A stretch of DNA of 64,000 nucleotides from Mesorhizobium sp. (GCF_016793485.1 NZ_JAEULZ010000006.1:62001-126000); one strand, 5' to 3'; positions 47,762 through 57,247 are shown, counted from the stretch's first letter. Program-made: numbers and translations. The notes: generated by a model from the sequence alone, not told the origin.

Positions 47762-48730
47762 AGAGATCCACCGGGAAAACAGCGACGTGGAGAGCGCGCG
47801 ACCGGCGGCCTTCTCGCGAATGATGAGTTCGCCCGATTCCACCGTTCCGCCCATGCCGGCAAAACTGTCGCGCATCAGCGCGTGGATGGCGAAGAAGGAA
47901 GAGCGGATCGAATAGGCCGTGAGCACGACCGCCAGCGGTTTCGGCGTCAATATTTGCCGGCAAAGGTCCGTTAGTTTCGGCAGGTCCTCGAACAATTGCC
48001 AGACCTCCCCCTTGGGCCCCCTGCCATAGGCCGGGGGGTCGAACAGGATGATGTCGTAGTGGCTACCGCGCCGCGCCTCGCGTTCGGCGAACTTCATGGC
48101 GTCCTCGCAGATCCAGCGGATCGGCTTCTGCGACAGGCCGGCCATCTCCTGGTTCTCGCGCGCCCAGCCGATCGCCTTCTTCGACGCGTCGACATGTGTG
48201 ACCTCCGCGCCGGCGCGTGCGGCGACCAGGGAGGCGAGCCCGGTATAGCCGAAGAGGTTCAGCACCTTCACCGGCCGCCTGGCCCGCTCGATCAGGCCTG
48301 CCATGTGATCCCAGTGCGAGGCTTGCTCGGGAAAGACACCGACATGGCGAAAGGACGTGAAGCGGCCGAGATAGTGGATGCCGTCATGCTTCATAGGCCA
48401 GGTCTCGCCGAGCGGCGCTTTCGGAAAGCGCCAGCGACCCATGCCCTCCTCGTCGGTATCGCCGGTGAAGATGGCGTCGACGCTGTTCCAGTCGCTCTGC
48501 GGCAAGGCGCGCCGCCAGATCGCCTGTCCCTCGGGGCGAACGATACGATAGGGCCCGTACTGCTCAAGCTTCTCGCCATCCCCGCTGTCGAGCAGGGCAT
48601 AGTCCGCATTCGGGGCGACCTCGAGGATGAGCGGCAGCCTCTCCGCCGGCAACGTGCCGGAGAGGCGAGGGAGGTGCTCGGTCGCGGCGACTTGCGCTGG
48701 CTCTCGCAAAGCTTTTGCCGGCGGTTCCAT
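47756..48730 (-). CDS. Class I SAM-dependent methyltransferase (RlmI/PF10672-like)
   Basis: A 324-residue methyltransferase of the RlmI/YccW-like group. It has the family beta-barrel-like N-terminal part (LILEVAPNADYALLDSG, YGPYRIVRPEGQAIW), then the SAM loop VKVLNLFGYTGLASLVAARA, VDASKKAIGWARENQEMAG, and the catalytic-like IILFDPPAYGRGPKGEVW. RlmI-type enzymes make m5C in 23S rRNA; the exact target here is unknown. The N-terminus is uncertain: MEPPAKA has no good ribosome-binding site, and an upstream TTG also fits the frame. The stop codon lies inside the palindromic repeat at 47717-47761. Confidence 0.82.
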   Translation of the reverse strand: MEPPAKALREPAQVAATEHLPRLSGTLPAERLPLILEVAPNADYALLDSGDGEKLEQYGPYRIVRPEGQAIWRRALPQSDWNSVDAIFTGDTDEEGMGRWRFPKAPLGETWPMKHDGIHYLGRFTSFRHVGVFPEQASHWDHMAGLIERARRPVKVLNLFGYTGLASLVAARAGAEVTHVDASKKAIGWARENQEMAGLSQKPIRWICEDAMKFAEREARRGSHYDIILFDPPAYGRGPKGEVWQLFEDLPKLTDLCRQILTPKPLAVVLTAYSIRSSFFAIHALMRDSFAGMGGTVESGELIIREKAAGRALSTSLFSRWISA

Positions 48731-48895
48731 GGAGCGTGGCCCGGAACGGGCGTGCGTCGGCTGGGCGCTTGTGCGCGGGCGGTCGTCGCGGCGCTTGTCG
48801 CGCGAATGTTTCAACCTGTCGGCTCCGGATCGGACTGTCGCGCTTCTGCCATAGCAGGTCTGCACGGGCAAGGCAGCCCGGGGATCACGTTCGGG

Positions 48896-49858
48896 TCAGG
48901 ACGCCCGCGCGCCAAATACGGCGACGGCGGCGGCGAGGTCTTCGAGCGCCGCGCCGACCGACTTGAAAAGCGTGATTTCGGCGTCGCCCTCGCGTCCGCT
49001 TTTCTCGCCTCGCGCAAGTTCATGCAGGTCGGCGATGATTGCGTCCGGCTTCAGGACACCGGATGCGATGGGCTGCACGATGTCGCCGGCTTCCTTGGTA
49101 GCGCCTGCGCGCGTATCGACATAGACGCGGGCGCGGGTGATCGCGTCATCGTCGCTTTCCCGCATGGTAGGCGTGAACGCCCCGACGAGATCGACATGCG
49201 CCCCCGGCCTCAGCAATGCGCCCTTTACCAGCGGCGTCGTGGTAATCGTAGCGCAGGAGACGATGTCGGCCCAGCCCAGCGCCGCATCCAGGTTGTCGGC
49301 TACCGTCGCGCGCCTGCCCTCAGCGGCAAGGTCCGCGACGATCTTCTCGGCATTGGCCCTGGTGCGATTCCAGATGCGTATTTCGCTGATCGGCCGGACT
49401 GCCGCATGCGCTCGCGCCAGAAAGGGAGACAACGCGCCCGCGCCGACAATCAGAAGCTTCGACGCATCCTTGCGGGCGAGATAGTCCGCCGCAAGCGCCG
49501 ACGCAGATGCCGTGCGCCATTGTGTCAGCCGCTGGCCGTCTATCAGCGCCATCGGTTCGCCGGTGATGCCGTTGAGGAGGAGGTAGACGCCCATGACTGC
49601 CGGTTTGCCGACCGCGTTGTTGTCAGGCGAAACGGTGACGATCTTGACGCCGATATAGCCCTCGCTGGATGTGGCCTTCGAAAAATCCGTCCAGGCCGGC
49701 ATCAGCAGAAGCGTTGACGCCGCACCTTGCGCACGCTCAACGGAATGGTGGTGACGCACGGGCTGCACTGCGCCCGCTCGGAAGGCTTCCCGCAGGGTCT
49801 CGACGAGGTTGCCGAAAGAGAGGGCGCGATCGACGTCGGCGGCTGAGATGTTTCGCAT
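48896..49858 (-). CDS. Ornithine cyclodeaminase/mu-crystallin family protein
   Basis: A 320-residue NAD(P)-binding protein of the ornithine cyclodeaminase family. The N-terminal part has LREAFRAGAVQPVRHHHSVE, then IGVKIVTVSPDNNAVGKPAV with the conserved Lys, and MALIDGQRLTQWRTASASAL. The Rossmann motif is KLLIVGAGALSPFLARAHA, followed by VDLVGAFTPTMRESDDD with a conserved Asp. Members act as ornithine cyclodeaminases, Ala/Lys dehydrogenases or ketimine reductases; the substrate here is open. The start overlaps the LapA-domain stop by one base (TGATG). Confidence 0.88.
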   Translation of the reverse strand: MRNISAADVDRALSFGNLVETLREAFRAGAVQPVRHHHSVERAQGAASTLLLMPAWTDFSKATSSEGYIGVKIVTVSPDNNAVGKPAVMGVYLLLNGITGEPMALIDGQRLTQWRTASASALAADYLARKDASKLLIVGAGALSPFLARAHAAVRPISEIRIWNRTRANAEKIVADLAAEGRRATVADNLDAALGWADIVSCATITTTPLVKGALLRPGAHVDLVGAFTPTMRESDDDAITRARVYVDTRAGATKEAGDIVQPIASGVLKPDAIIADLHELARGEKSGREGDAEITLFKSVGAALEDLAAAVAVFGARAS

Positions 49859-50208
49859 CAGGGGCGCGGCAGAAGCGGCGCGGCTGGCGGCGGCGTGCGG
49901 CTCAACGCGGCCTGCTTCAGAGCCTCGGCCTCCTGTCCACGCTGGCGCGCCAGCTTGCGATAGTGGCCCTGCCGGAACCATGTCGCAAGGCTGCCGAGGA
50001 TCAGGCCGATGGCGGTTGCAGCAAACAGAAGCGCGAAGAGCGGCATCTGCCACGTCAGGGCAGGGTTGCCCGGATTGAAGGGATCGAGCGTGAACGGCAC
50101 CGTGGCGCGGTTGGCTACCGCCAGCGCCACCAACACGATGGCAATGGGCACGAGGACCACGATCAGAACGAAACGGTTGAGCATCCTGCGATCATCCGGC
50201 GACGTCAT
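49858..50208 (-). CDS. LapA-domain (LapA_dom/YciS-like) membrane protein
   Basis: A 116-residue protein with two membrane helices (about 12-32 and 52-75), joined by [20 protein letters not shown], and a basic coiled tail with [20 protein letters not shown]. This is the LapA (YciS) layout, where the protein works with LapB in controlling lipopolysaccharide synthesis in enterics; here there is no lapB next to it. It is co-translated with the ihfB gene (4-bp overlap) and with the ornithine cyclodeaminase family gene. Confidence 0.85.
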   Translation of the reverse strand: MTSPDDRRMLNRFVLIVVLVPIAIVLVALAVANRATVPFTLDPFNPGNPALTWQMPLFALLFAATAIGLILGSLATWFRQGHYRKLARQRGQEAEALKQAALSRTPPPAAPLLPRP

Positions 50209-50489
50209 TTGCCGCCATTAAGCCTTTCGCGCAATTCCTTGCCGGTCTTGAAGAAGGGTACCCACTTTTCCTCGACCTCGACCGACTCGCCGGTGCGCGG
50301 ATTGCGGCCCGTCCGGGCGGGCCGGTTCTTGACCGAGAACGCGCCGAAGCCGCGCAACTCGACCCGGTTTCCCTCAGCCAGGGCGTCCGTGATCTCATCG
50401 AAAATCGAGCTGACGATATTTTCGACGTCCCGCAGAAAGAGATGCGGATTGCGTGTAGCGATAATCTGCACAAGTTCGGATTTAATCAT
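50205..50489 (-). CDS. ihfB: Integration host factor beta subunit
   Basis: A 94-residue nucleoid protein of the HU/IHF family. The beta-type features are [20 protein letters not shown], the DNA-bending arm [20 protein letters not shown] (with the intercalating Pro in NPRTGE) and [19 protein letters not shown] heterodimers bend DNA at promoters, origins and recombination sites, and help sigma-54 activation, relevant to rpoN nearby. It overlaps the LapA-domain gene by 4 bp; both lie downstream of sppA in the same direction. Confidence 0.95.
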   Translation of the reverse strand: MIKSELVQIIATRNPHLFLRDVENIVSSIFDEITDALAEGNRVELRGFGAFSVKNRPARTGRNPRTGESVEVEEKWVPFFKTGKELRERLNGGK

Positions 50490-50548
50490 GAGCGCGTCCC
50501 CGCCACTATCCGTTGCAATACAGTATGCGGATGATTTTATTGTTTTTT

Positions 50549-51523
50549 TCAGTCACTTAAACCAGCACGATCAGGTTGCCAGACTGACAGCAGACCGTCA
50601 AGGAACAAGCGTTCGCCACCGAATTCCTTGAGCAGCGCAACCCCGGCATCGGGCAATCCCACCAGTCGGCCGAGCATCGCGGACGCAGCTTCCGACGTCA
50701 TGAACCAGCTCGAACCCTTGGCCTTCCATTCGATCACTTCGAGCTTGCCGTCAACGCCTTTGGTCTCCAGCCAGCCGACGGCCTGTTCCTCTCCCCCCAG
50801 TTCGTCGACGAGCTTTTTTTGCAGCGCCTGGCGTCCGGTGAAGACCGATCCGTCGGCCACCGCGTTCACTTCCGCGCGTGTCATCGGCCGGCGCTCGTCG
50901 ACCAGTCCGACGAACCATTCGTAGCTGTCCATGATCATCGAGCGGATCATGGCGCGCTCCTCGTCGGTCGTTGGGTTGAAGGGCGACGGCTCGGCCTTGA
51001 GCGGCGACGACTTCACCTCTTCCAGCTTGACGCCGATCTTGTCCATCAGCCCGGTCACGTCAGGGAACTGCACGAGCACGCCGATCGATCCGACGATGGA
51101 CGACTGGCGCGCGACGATGTGGTCGGCTGCGCTGGCGATCATGTAGCCGGCCGACGCAGCGAGCGTGCCGACCTGCGCCACCACCGGCTTGTCGGCGGCG
51201 AGCTTGCGCACCGCGTCGAAGATCGCCTCGCCGCCCGCTGTCGTGCCACCGGGTGAATCGATCGACAGAATGACGCCCTTGACCGAAGCAGATTTGCGGA
51301 CTTTCTCCAGCCTTTCGAGCAGTTCATCATCCTCGGTGATGGTGCCCTCGATGCGGACCTTGGCGATGTGCGCGGCGCCGGTTCCGGCGAGGTCGCCGCG
51401 CGCCAGCCAGACGGAAGTGGCGACCAGCGCGATCGCCGCCACCGCCAGCGTGGCGATGCGCCAGAACGTCAGCTTGCGCCGCAGCCGGCGTCGGTCGATC
51501 AGGTCGTCGGCGCGCGTCGCCAT
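50549..51523 (-). CDS. sppA: Signal peptide peptidase SppA (36K type)
   Basis: A 324-residue membrane-anchored serine protease that degrades cleaved signal peptides. One N-terminal helix (about 22-42) is followed by the crotonase-like protease fold: [18 protein letters not shown], nucleophile in [18 protein letters not shown], and the catalytic Lys in [13 protein letters not shown]. The size fits the single-domain 36K form. Next gene downstream is ihfB after 59 bp. Its upstream gap to lptC is the longest in the window. Confidence 0.94.
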   Translation of the reverse strand: MATRADDLIDRRRLRRKLTFWRIATLAVAAIALVATSVWLARGDLAGTGAAHIAKVRIEGTITEDDELLERLEKVRKSASVKGVILSIDSPGGTTAGGEAIFDAVRKLAADKPVVAQVGTLAASAGYMIASAADHIVARQSSIVGSIGVLVQFPDVTGLMDKIGVKLEEVKSSPLKAEPSPFNPTTDEERAMIRSMIMDSYEWFVGLVDERRPMTRAEVNAVADGSVFTGRQALQKKLVDELGGEEQAVGWLETKGVDGKLEVIEWKAKGSSWFMTSEAASAMLGRLVGLPDAGVALLKEFGGERLFLDGLLSVWQPDRAGLSD

Positions 51524-51842
51524 GGATGAGTTCTCCTGAACCGGTGGATGTCGCGTTTTAGAACAAGGCCGGTTCCGTCGCTACCCGGTTTCTCGTCAAC
51601 GGGTTGCGACAAGGCGCGCAAACAGCATTGCGCGGCCAGATTGCTTCTGGTCAAACTTCCCAAAATAACCATATTGGGGTGCAAATCGCGTTCGTGTAAG
51701 ATTTCGTGATGAAGGCTTCCTACATGTGCGGAAGCATCAGCACGGCCGAGCGGGTCGGCATTGGCGGGTTCAACGATTTCTTTGGGGTTATCCGGCCATA
51801 TCGCCGGCTGATATTGCATTCACTGGACTGAAAGGCGGCGCG
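51524..51842. other. 319-bp non-coding gap between divergent sppA and lptC
   Basis: No gene with convincing coding character is visible on either strand. It is AT-richer near 51640-51720, where a promoter-like TTGGGG-17-TAAGAT lies on the plus strand (51674-51702). A long in-frame extension of lptC to a GTG at 51726 is possible but has no homology character. Confidence 0.5.
51674..51702 (+). promoter_or_regulatory. Possible promoter of the lpt-rpoN cluster
   Basis: TTGGGG (51674-51679) and TAAGAT (51697-51702) with the ideal 17-bp spacer. Both boxes are moderate matches to the housekeeping consensus. It lies 140 bp ahead of the chosen lptC start, in the only non-coding stretch before the cluster. 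Confidence 0.35.
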
Positions 51843-52556
51843 TTGGCGCAGGCAGGCGAAGCGACATACGACAAGTTAGGGTTTGAACTCCCCGACTGGG
51901 GTGCGGGCTCGCGCGCCGAGGCGTTTCGTCGCGCCGAAAGGCATTCGCGTCTCGTCCGGTGGCTGAAAGTGATGCTGCCGGGTCTGGCTGCGCTGATGAC
52001 CGGCGGGCTGATCGCCTATTCCATACTGACCATTCCCGATCAGGCGACCATCGCGACGGCCGGCCCGAGCCCTGCCGAGGGCAAGTTGGTCATGGATGCG
52101 CCGCGGCTGGAAGGGTTTACCGGGGACGGACGCGCCTATTCGGTCGACGCCGCCCGCGCCACCCAGGACTACGACCAGCAGGATATCGTCGACCTTGAGG
52201 GCATCGATGCGAAGATGCCGATAGAGAAGAACAACTGGGCGCGCGTCGAGACGTCGAACGGCACCTATGACAGGATCGCCAACACGCTGGACGTGCCGAC
52301 CGACATCGTCGTGACCACCACGGATGGGCTGGTCGCAAGGCTGAAGTCCGCCTTCCTGGACATCAACAACGGAACCTTGAAAACCACCACACCGATCGAT
52401 ATCCAGTCCTACGGATCGCGGATAACGGCCGACTCCATGCAGGTTCTGGACAATGGCAAGCGGGCCATCTTCGAGAACCGCGTCAAGGTTCATATCGATC
52501 TGGGCCGGCTTAAGGAAGCTCGGGCCGCTAGAGGAGAAGCGAATGCGTCGAATTAA
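51843..52556 (+). CDS. lptC: LPS export protein LptC
   Basis: A 237-residue bitopic inner-membrane protein. One N-terminal membrane helix (MLPGLAALMTGGLIAYSILT, about 44-63) is followed by a periplasmic beta-jellyroll (SVDAARATQDYDQQDIVDLE, NTLDVPTDIVVTTTDGL, FLDINNGTLKTTTPIDIQSY), as in LptC, which passes LPS from LptB2FG to LptA. There is no upstream ATG in the right place; a TTG with AAAGG nearby is the most likely start, and a GTG 39 codons earlier is the alternative. The end overlaps lptA by 14 bp. Confidence 0.85.
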   Translation: MAQAGEATYDKLGFELPDWGAGSRAEAFRRAERHSRLVRWLKVMLPGLAALMTGGLIAYSILTIPDQATIATAGPSPAEGKLVMDAPRLEGFTGDGRAYSVDAARATQDYDQQDIVDLEGIDAKMPIEKNNWARVETSNGTYDRIANTLDVPTDIVVTTTDGLVARLKSAFLDINNGTLKTTTPIDIQSYGSRITADSMQVLDNGKRAIFENRVKVHIDLGRLKEARAARGEANASN

Positions 52557-53085
52557 GTCCGTTGCGGCGCTTTCGTTCGCCGCACTTGTCATGGCATGCG
52601 TTCAAGCGTCGGCGCAGAGTTCCGTCGAGAGCCGGCTCACCGGCCTGCGCCTCAACGGCAACGAGCCGATCGAGATCGAAAGCGACAAGCTGGAGGTTCG
52701 CGAGACCGAGAACAAGGCGATATTTACCGGCAATGTCGCCGTCACGCAGGGCCCCACGGTCCTCAACGCTGGCGTGATGACCGTGTTCTACGCCAAGGAT
52801 GGCGGCTCAGCCGCCACCGGCTCCTCAAACATCGATCGCCTGGAAGTGGACGGAAAGGTCTATGTGAAGTCGGACAAGCAGATCGCGACAGGCGACAGCG
52901 GCGTCTTCGACATGAAGTCCGAGGTGCTGACGCTCTCGGGCAAGGAAGTGGTTCTGTCGGAGGGCAACAACGTGCTGCGCGGCTGCAAGCTGACGGTGCA
53001 GATGAAGACGGGCCGCGCGCAGGTCGATGGCTGCTCGAAGGGTGGCCGCGTGCAGATGAAGCTCGATCCGTCGTCCAGGCAGTAA
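52543..53085 (+). CDS. lptA: LPS transport periplasmic protein LptA
   Basis: A 180-residue periplasmic OstA-fold protein that forms the bridge carrying LPS between membranes. A signal peptide with cleavage near ASAQ (about residue 25) precedes the OstA domain: EPIEIESDKLEVRETENKAI, FTGNVAVTQGPTVLNAGVMT, and YVKSDKQIATGDSGVFDMKS. It overlaps lptC by 14 bp and lptB by one base (TAATG). GAGGAG precedes the ATG. Confidence 0.93.
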   Translation: MRRIKSVAALSFAALVMACVQASAQSSVESRLTGLRLNGNEPIEIESDKLEVRETENKAIFTGNVAVTQGPTVLNAGVMTVFYAKDGGSAATGSSNIDRLEVDGKVYVKSDKQIATGDSGVFDMKSEVLTLSGKEVVLSEGNNVLRGCKLTVQMKTGRAQVDGCSKGGRVQMKLDPSSRQ

Positions 53086-53897
53086 TGGCCGAACAGCCCT
53101 CGTTTATGTCGCGTCTGTTCGGAGGGCGCCAGGTGGCTGCGCCCGCCGTCAAGCGCAGCGAGTCCATGGTTTTCAAGGGCACGCTGATCGCCAAGGGCCT
53201 CACCAAGAGCTACAAGAGCCGGCGCGTGGTCAACGGTGTCTCGCTGGGCGTCAGGGCCGGTGAGGCAGTGGGCCTGCTTGGGCCGAACGGCGCGGGCAAG
53301 ACGACATGTTTCTACATGGTCACCGGACTGGTGCCCGTCGACCAGGGTACGATCGAGATCGACGGTTTCGACGTGACCTCGATGCCGATGTATCGGCGTG
53401 CCAGGCTCGGTATCGGCTACCTGCCGCAGGAATCCTCCATCTTCCGCGGCCTGACCGTCGAGCAGAACATCCGCGCCATCGTCGAGGTCGTCGAAAAAAG
53501 CCGCAAGCAGCGCGAGCACGACATCGATGCGCTTCTGGACGAGTTCCACATCTCGCATCTGCGCAAGTCGCCATCGCTTGCGCTTTCCGGTGGCGAGCGG
53601 CGGCGACTGGAGATTGCCCGCGCGCTTGCGAGCCGGCCGAGCTACATGCTGCTCGACGAACCATTCGCGGGCATTGACCCCATCGCGGTGTCCGACATCC
53701 AGCAACTGGTCCGGCACCTGACGGCGCGTGGCATCGGCGTGCTGGTGACTGATCACAATGTGCGTGAGACCCTAGGCCTCATAGACCGCGCCTATATCCT
53801 TCACGGCGGTGAGGTTCTGACTCACGGCCAGCCTGACGAAATCGTCGCGAATCCCGACGTTCGGCGGCTTTATCTGGGGGAAAGCTTTACCCTTTAG
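53085..53897 (+). CDS. lptB: LPS export ABC ATPase LptB
   Basis: A 270-residue ABC ATPase that powers LPS extraction by LptFG. Walker A GPNGAGKTTCFYM, Q-loop region GIGYLPQESSIFRGLTVEQN, signature LALSGGERRRLEIARALASR and Walker B YMLLDEPFAGIDPIAVSDIQ are all LptB-like. It has an N-terminal extension of about 28 residues compared with E. coli LptB, common in rhizobia. The start overlaps the lptA stop by one base. Next is rpoN after 164 bp, the conserved lptB-rpoN order. Confidence 0.95.
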   Translation: MAEQPSFMSRLFGGRQVAAPAVKRSESMVFKGTLIAKGLTKSYKSRRVVNGVSLGVRAGEAVGLLGPNGAGKTTCFYMVTGLVPVDQGTIEIDGFDVTSMPMYRRARLGIGYLPQESSIFRGLTVEQNIRAIVEVVEKSRKQREHDIDALLDEFHISHLRKSPSLALSGGERRRLEIARALASRPSYMLLDEPFAGIDPIAVSDIQQLVRHLTARGIGVLVTDHNVRETLGLIDRAYILHGGEVLTHGQPDEIVANPDVRRLYLGESFTL

Positions 53898-54061
53898 CTG
53901 GCTTTTTCCTTGAGTTCACGGCCGCGTTAACCTCTCCGGCAGGCGCGGCATGCTACCTCGTGGCGCTTGACAAGCAAAAGCCGGGCCACTTTTTATGGCA
54001 TCCTTACCCTATGCGGGATCAGAGGGCGGCGGGGCGCGTAGCGGAGTATCGAGTATCGTCG

Positions 54062-55585
54062 ATGGGATTGAGCGCCAAACTTCAGCTGAGGCAGTCGCAG
54101 TCGCTGGTGATGACGCCGCAGCTGATGCAGTCGATCAGGCTGCTGCAGCTCACGCACATGGAGCTCGAACGCTTCGTCGACGAGGAAATCGAACGCAACC
54201 CGCTGTTGGACCGCGCCGAGCCGCGCGAAGACGCGGCTTCGGACCAGATCCAGAAGCAGGAGGGATTGGCCGAGGCAGCCTCGGAAGGTGACTGGTTCGA
54301 GACCGAGCAGAACTGGTCGGCCGAAGCAATGTCGGCAAAGCTCGACAGTTCGCTGGAAAACATCTTCCCCGACGATCCCGGCCGGGCTGAAAGACTGGGT
54401 CCGGGTCTGTCCGCGCAGTGGAAGTCGGCGGGCGGCGCAATGGGAGGCTCGTTCGAGGGCTTCGACATGGACGACATGGCGGCGGCGCCGGTCAACCTGC
54501 GCGACCATGTCGCCGAACAGATAGCCTTCGCCTTTCCCGACCCCGCCGAGCGCCTGATCGCGCGGGAACTCGCCGAGCATCTCGACGACGACGGCTATAT
54601 GCGGGCCGACCTCGCCGAAATCGCTGACAGACTCGGCGCCGGCAAGAATGATGTCTCCGATGTGCTGCGCGTCTGCCAGTCCTTCGAGCCTGTCGGCCTG
54701 TTCGCCCGCGACCTCGCGGAGTGCCTGGCGCTGCAACTGGCGCAATTGAACCGGCTCGATCCGGCGATGCGCGCGCTGCTCGACAACCTCGACCTTCTCG
54801 CTCGCCGCGACTTTGTGTCGCTGAAGCGCATATGCGGCGTGGAGGAGGACGACCTGCTCGACATGCTTGCCGAGATTCGGTCGCTCGACCCCCGTCCGGG
54901 AACGCGCTTCGTGGGCGGAAACACCGATGCGGTGGTGGCGGATGTCGAGGTCCGCCCTGCCGGCGACGGCAGCTGGGCCGTCGAACTCAATCCCGAGACC
55001 CTGCCAAGGGTTCTGGTCGACAACATCTACTTTTCCCAGGTAGTCGGCCGCGCCAAGGATCAGGCCGAGAAGGACTTTCTCTCCGAGTGCCTGCAGAACG
55101 CCAACTGGCTGACGCGAAGCCTCGACCAGCGCGCCAAGACCATCCTGAAGGTCGCGTCGGAGATCGTCCGGCAGCAGGACGCGTTCCTTGCCCACGGCGT
55201 AAGGCATCTGCGGCCGCTCAACCTGCGCACCGTCGCCGACGCGATCGGCATGCATGAGTCCACGGTCAGCCGGGTGACCGCGAACAAATATATGTTAACG
55301 CCCCGGGGCGTGTTCGAACTGCGTTATTTCTTCACGGTCTCGATCGCCGCGGCCGGTGGGGGCGAGGCGCATTCTTCCGAGGCCGTGCGCGACCGCATCC
55401 GCGAGATGATCGAAAGCGAACAACCCGCAGATGTCCTGTCGGACGACACGATTGTGGATATGTTGAAGGAGAACGGCGTCGAAATCGCCCGACGGACCGT
55501 CGCCAAGTACCGGGAAAGCATGAACATTCCCTCGTCCGTGCAGCGTCGTCGCGAAAAGCGCGCGAGGGTTTCAGCGGGCCGCTGA
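54062..55585 (+). CDS. rpoN: RNA polymerase sigma-54 factor RpoN
   Basis: A 507-residue sigma-54. Region I is Gln/Leu-rich (LSAKLQLRQSQSLVMTPQLM, QSIRLLQLTHMELERF), region II is acidic, and region III holds core-binding and DNA-binding parts, ending in the RpoN box ARRTVAKYRESMNIPSS that recognises the -24 element. Sigma-54 drives nitrogen, dicarboxylate and in rhizobia nitrogen-fixation genes. I chose MGLSAKL because known rhizobial RpoN proteins start there; the longer frame (about 34 codons) lacks homology. The cluster order lptB-rpoN-hpf-ptsN is widely conserved. Confidence 0.95.
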   Translation: MGLSAKLQLRQSQSLVMTPQLMQSIRLLQLTHMELERFVDEEIERNPLLDRAEPREDAASDQIQKQEGLAEAASEGDWFETEQNWSAEAMSAKLDSSLENIFPDDPGRAERLGPGLSAQWKSAGGAMGGSFEGFDMDDMAAAPVNLRDHVAEQIAFAFPDPAERLIARELAEHLDDDGYMRADLAEIADRLGAGKNDVSDVLRVCQSFEPVGLFARDLAECLALQLAQLNRLDPAMRALLDNLDLLARRDFVSLKRICGVEEDDLLDMLAEIRSLDPRPGTRFVGGNTDAVVADVEVRPAGDGSWAVELNPETLPRVLVDNIYFSQVVGRAKDQAEKDFLSECLQNANWLTRSLDQRAKTILKVASEIVRQQDAFLAHGVRHLRPLNLRTVADAIGMHESTVSRVTANKYMLTPRGVFELRYFFTVSIAAAGGGEAHSSEAVRDRIREMIESEQPADVLSDDTIVDMLKENGVEIARRTVAKYRESMNIPSSVQRRREKRARVSAGR

Positions 55586-55828
55586 ACGGATACCGTCCAC
55601 CGTGCTGCGCGCCGGTTGATTGACATTCATTATCGAAGTCACTAGAAGCCCGCCCGCATGGAACGGCCGCTGGTCTGGGCCGTTGAGTTACCGTCTGGAG
55701 ACGGCTTGTGATCAACCACAAAGTTCGGACTGGAAAACGGCCCTGAGGCCGCCGCGGAGCTTGTACCCAAATGTGACGGGTATAAACTCCGGGCATCCAG
55801 AGTCTGAACAGGGAAGGTCTATGACAAG

Positions 55829-56404
55829 ATGAGCCTGCGGATATCAGGAAAACATATGGAGATCGGCGAGGCGTTCCGCTCCCGCATACAGGGTCGGATC
55901 GACGAGATGGTCGAGAAGTATTTCGACGGCGGTTTTTCGGGACACGTCACGGTCGAAAAATCTGGTCCGCGCTTCTCCGCCGACTGCGTCATCTTCCTCG
56001 ATACCGGCATGGGCCTCCAGGCGACCGGCCAGGCATATGACCCGCAGGCCGCGTTCGAGACTGCCTCGGACCGGATCGAGACGCGGTTGCGACGCTACAA
56101 GCGCAAGCTGCGCTCCTATGACGCCGCACAGTCCAGCCGGGAGGACGATATCTCCTACCGCATCATGGCGCCTGCGGCTGAAGAGGTGGAGGAAATTCCG
56201 GAGGATTTCGCCCCGGCGATCGTTGCTGAATCGACCGTCGCTCTAAAGACGATGTCGGTCGCCAACGCGATCGTCGAACTCGATGTCAAGGACAGCCCGG
56301 TTTTCGTGTTCCGAAACGCCGGCAATGACCAGGTCAACATCGTGTATCGCCGCGCCGACGGCAACATCGGCTGGATCGACCCGTCCAAAGCCATGACGGC
56401 CTAG
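55829..56404 (+). CDS. hpf: Ribosome hibernation promoting factor, long form
   Basis: A 191-residue long HPF that dimerises 70S ribosomes in stationary phase. The N-terminal S30AE domain reads LRISGKHMEIGEAFRSRIQG and later ETASDRIETRLRRYKRKLRS; the C-terminal dimerisation domain ends DVKDSPVFVFRNAGNDQVNI and VYRRADGNIGWIDPSKA. A 243-bp gap separates it from rpoN, so it may have its own promoter, but the conserved order suggests co-regulation with rpoN and ptsN. Confidence 0.94.
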   Translation: MSLRISGKHMEIGEAFRSRIQGRIDEMVEKYFDGGFSGHVTVEKSGPRFSADCVIFLDTGMGLQATGQAYDPQAAFETASDRIETRLRRYKRKLRSYDAAQSSREDDISYRIMAPAAEEVEEIPEDFAPAIVAESTVALKTMSVANAIVELDVKDSPVFVFRNAGNDQVNIVYRRADGNIGWIDPSKAMTA

Positions 56405-56469
56405 ACAGAGGCATCGCCCGGTCCGCGCGAGTGCGTCGGCGCCGGGGCGAAGCACAAGGATTTGTTGGA

Positions 56470-56934
56470 ATGGATCTTAGCGATCTCATCGAAGTGCCGG
56501 CGGTCATGCCGGCGGTGAAGGCAAACTCAAAGAAGCAGCTTTTGCAGCTTCTGTCGGAACGCGCCGCCTCCATCACCGGAATTCCCGAGCGCGAAATCTT
56601 CGACACGGTATTCCAACGTGAGCGGCTTGGCTCGACCGGCGTCGGCAACGGCATAGCCATTCCTCATGGCAAGCTGTCCGGGGTGAAGAATATCACGGGT
56701 GTGTTCGCCAGGCTTGAGACCCCCGTGGATTTCGAGTCCCTGGATGACGAGCCTGTCGACCTGGTGTTCCTGCTTCTGGCGCCGGAGGGTGCGGGAGCAG
56801 ACCATCTCAAGGCGCTGTCGCGTATCGCGCGCGTCCTGCGCGACGGCGACACGGTGTCCAAGGTGCGCGGCACGCGCGACGCTTCCGCGATCCATGCCCT
56901 GCTGTCGGAAACGCCTGGGTACAAGGCCGCCTGA
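56470..56934 (+). CDS. ptsN: PTS IIA-like nitrogen-regulatory protein PtsN
   Basis: A 154-residue EIIA(Ntr) that receives phosphate from the PTS-Ntr chain and controls nitrogen and potassium responses. The phosphorylated His66 is in GNGIAIPHGKLSGVKN; LVFLLLAPEGAGADHLKALS is the family C-terminal motif. I chose ATG after AAGGA nine bases upstream. It is the last gene of the rpoN cluster and is followed by a strong bidirectional terminator. Confidence 0.95.
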   Translation: MDLSDLIEVPAVMPAVKANSKKQLLQLLSERAASITGIPEREIFDTVFQRERLGSTGVGNGIAIPHGKLSGVKNITGVFARLETPVDFESLDDEPVDLVFLLLAPEGAGADHLKALSRIARVLRDGDTVSKVRGTRDASAIHALLSETPGYKAA

Positions 56935-56955
56935 GAGCAACTGTCGATTGCGTGA

Positions 56956-56980
56956 AAAAGGCGGCTCGGAGCCGCCTTTT
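56956..56980. terminator. Bidirectional terminator between ptsN and DUF1150 gene
   Basis: Perfect 10-bp stem AAAAGGCGGC/GCCGCCTTTT with a 5-nt loop and T-runs on both strands (TTTTCTTTTT on plus, CTTTTTC on minus). It lies 22 bp past the ptsN stop and 10 bp past the convergent DUF1150 gene end, so it would end both. Confidence 0.9.
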
Positions 56981-56989
56981 CTTTTTCGA

Positions 56990-57247
56990 TCAGTGAATGC
57001 TGACCGGAGTCAGGTCGTTCTCGAACGCACCGGCTATCGCGCGATCCTTGGCGTCGGAAATCAGGATGGGCTGACCGTTCGCGGCGAAAAGCGCCCACAG
57101 CCTCGTGTCCGGAGCGATCTGCGGCAATCCGGGGAACTTACCGTTCAACTCCTCGCCGCCCATTTCGCGCAAATAGGCCACGGTGCCTTCGCCCAGATGG
57201 GCCAGGTCGTTTTCGCTGAACGTGGAAATCTCGTTTCTGCTGGTCAT
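56990..57247 (-). CDS. DUF1150 family protein
   Basis: An 85-residue DUF1150 protein, a small alphaproteobacterial family usually encoded directly after small heat-shock protein genes. Visible family sequence: AHLGEGTVAYLREMGGEELN near the start and DTRLWALFAANGQPILISDA in the middle. Function unknown. It follows the Hsp20 gene by 95 bp in the same direction and probably shares its heat-induced transcript. Confidence 0.9.
   Translation of the reverse strand: MTSRNEISTFSENDLAHLGEGTVAYLREMGGEELNGKFPGLPQIAPDTRLWALFAANGQPILISDAKDRAIAGAFENDLTPVSIH

Noticed and set aside
55586-55828. CCGTC-TGGA-GACGG hairpin after rpoN as a terminator
   Set aside because: Stem of five pairs and no T-tract; the gap probably holds an hpf promoter but no element could be defined with confidence.
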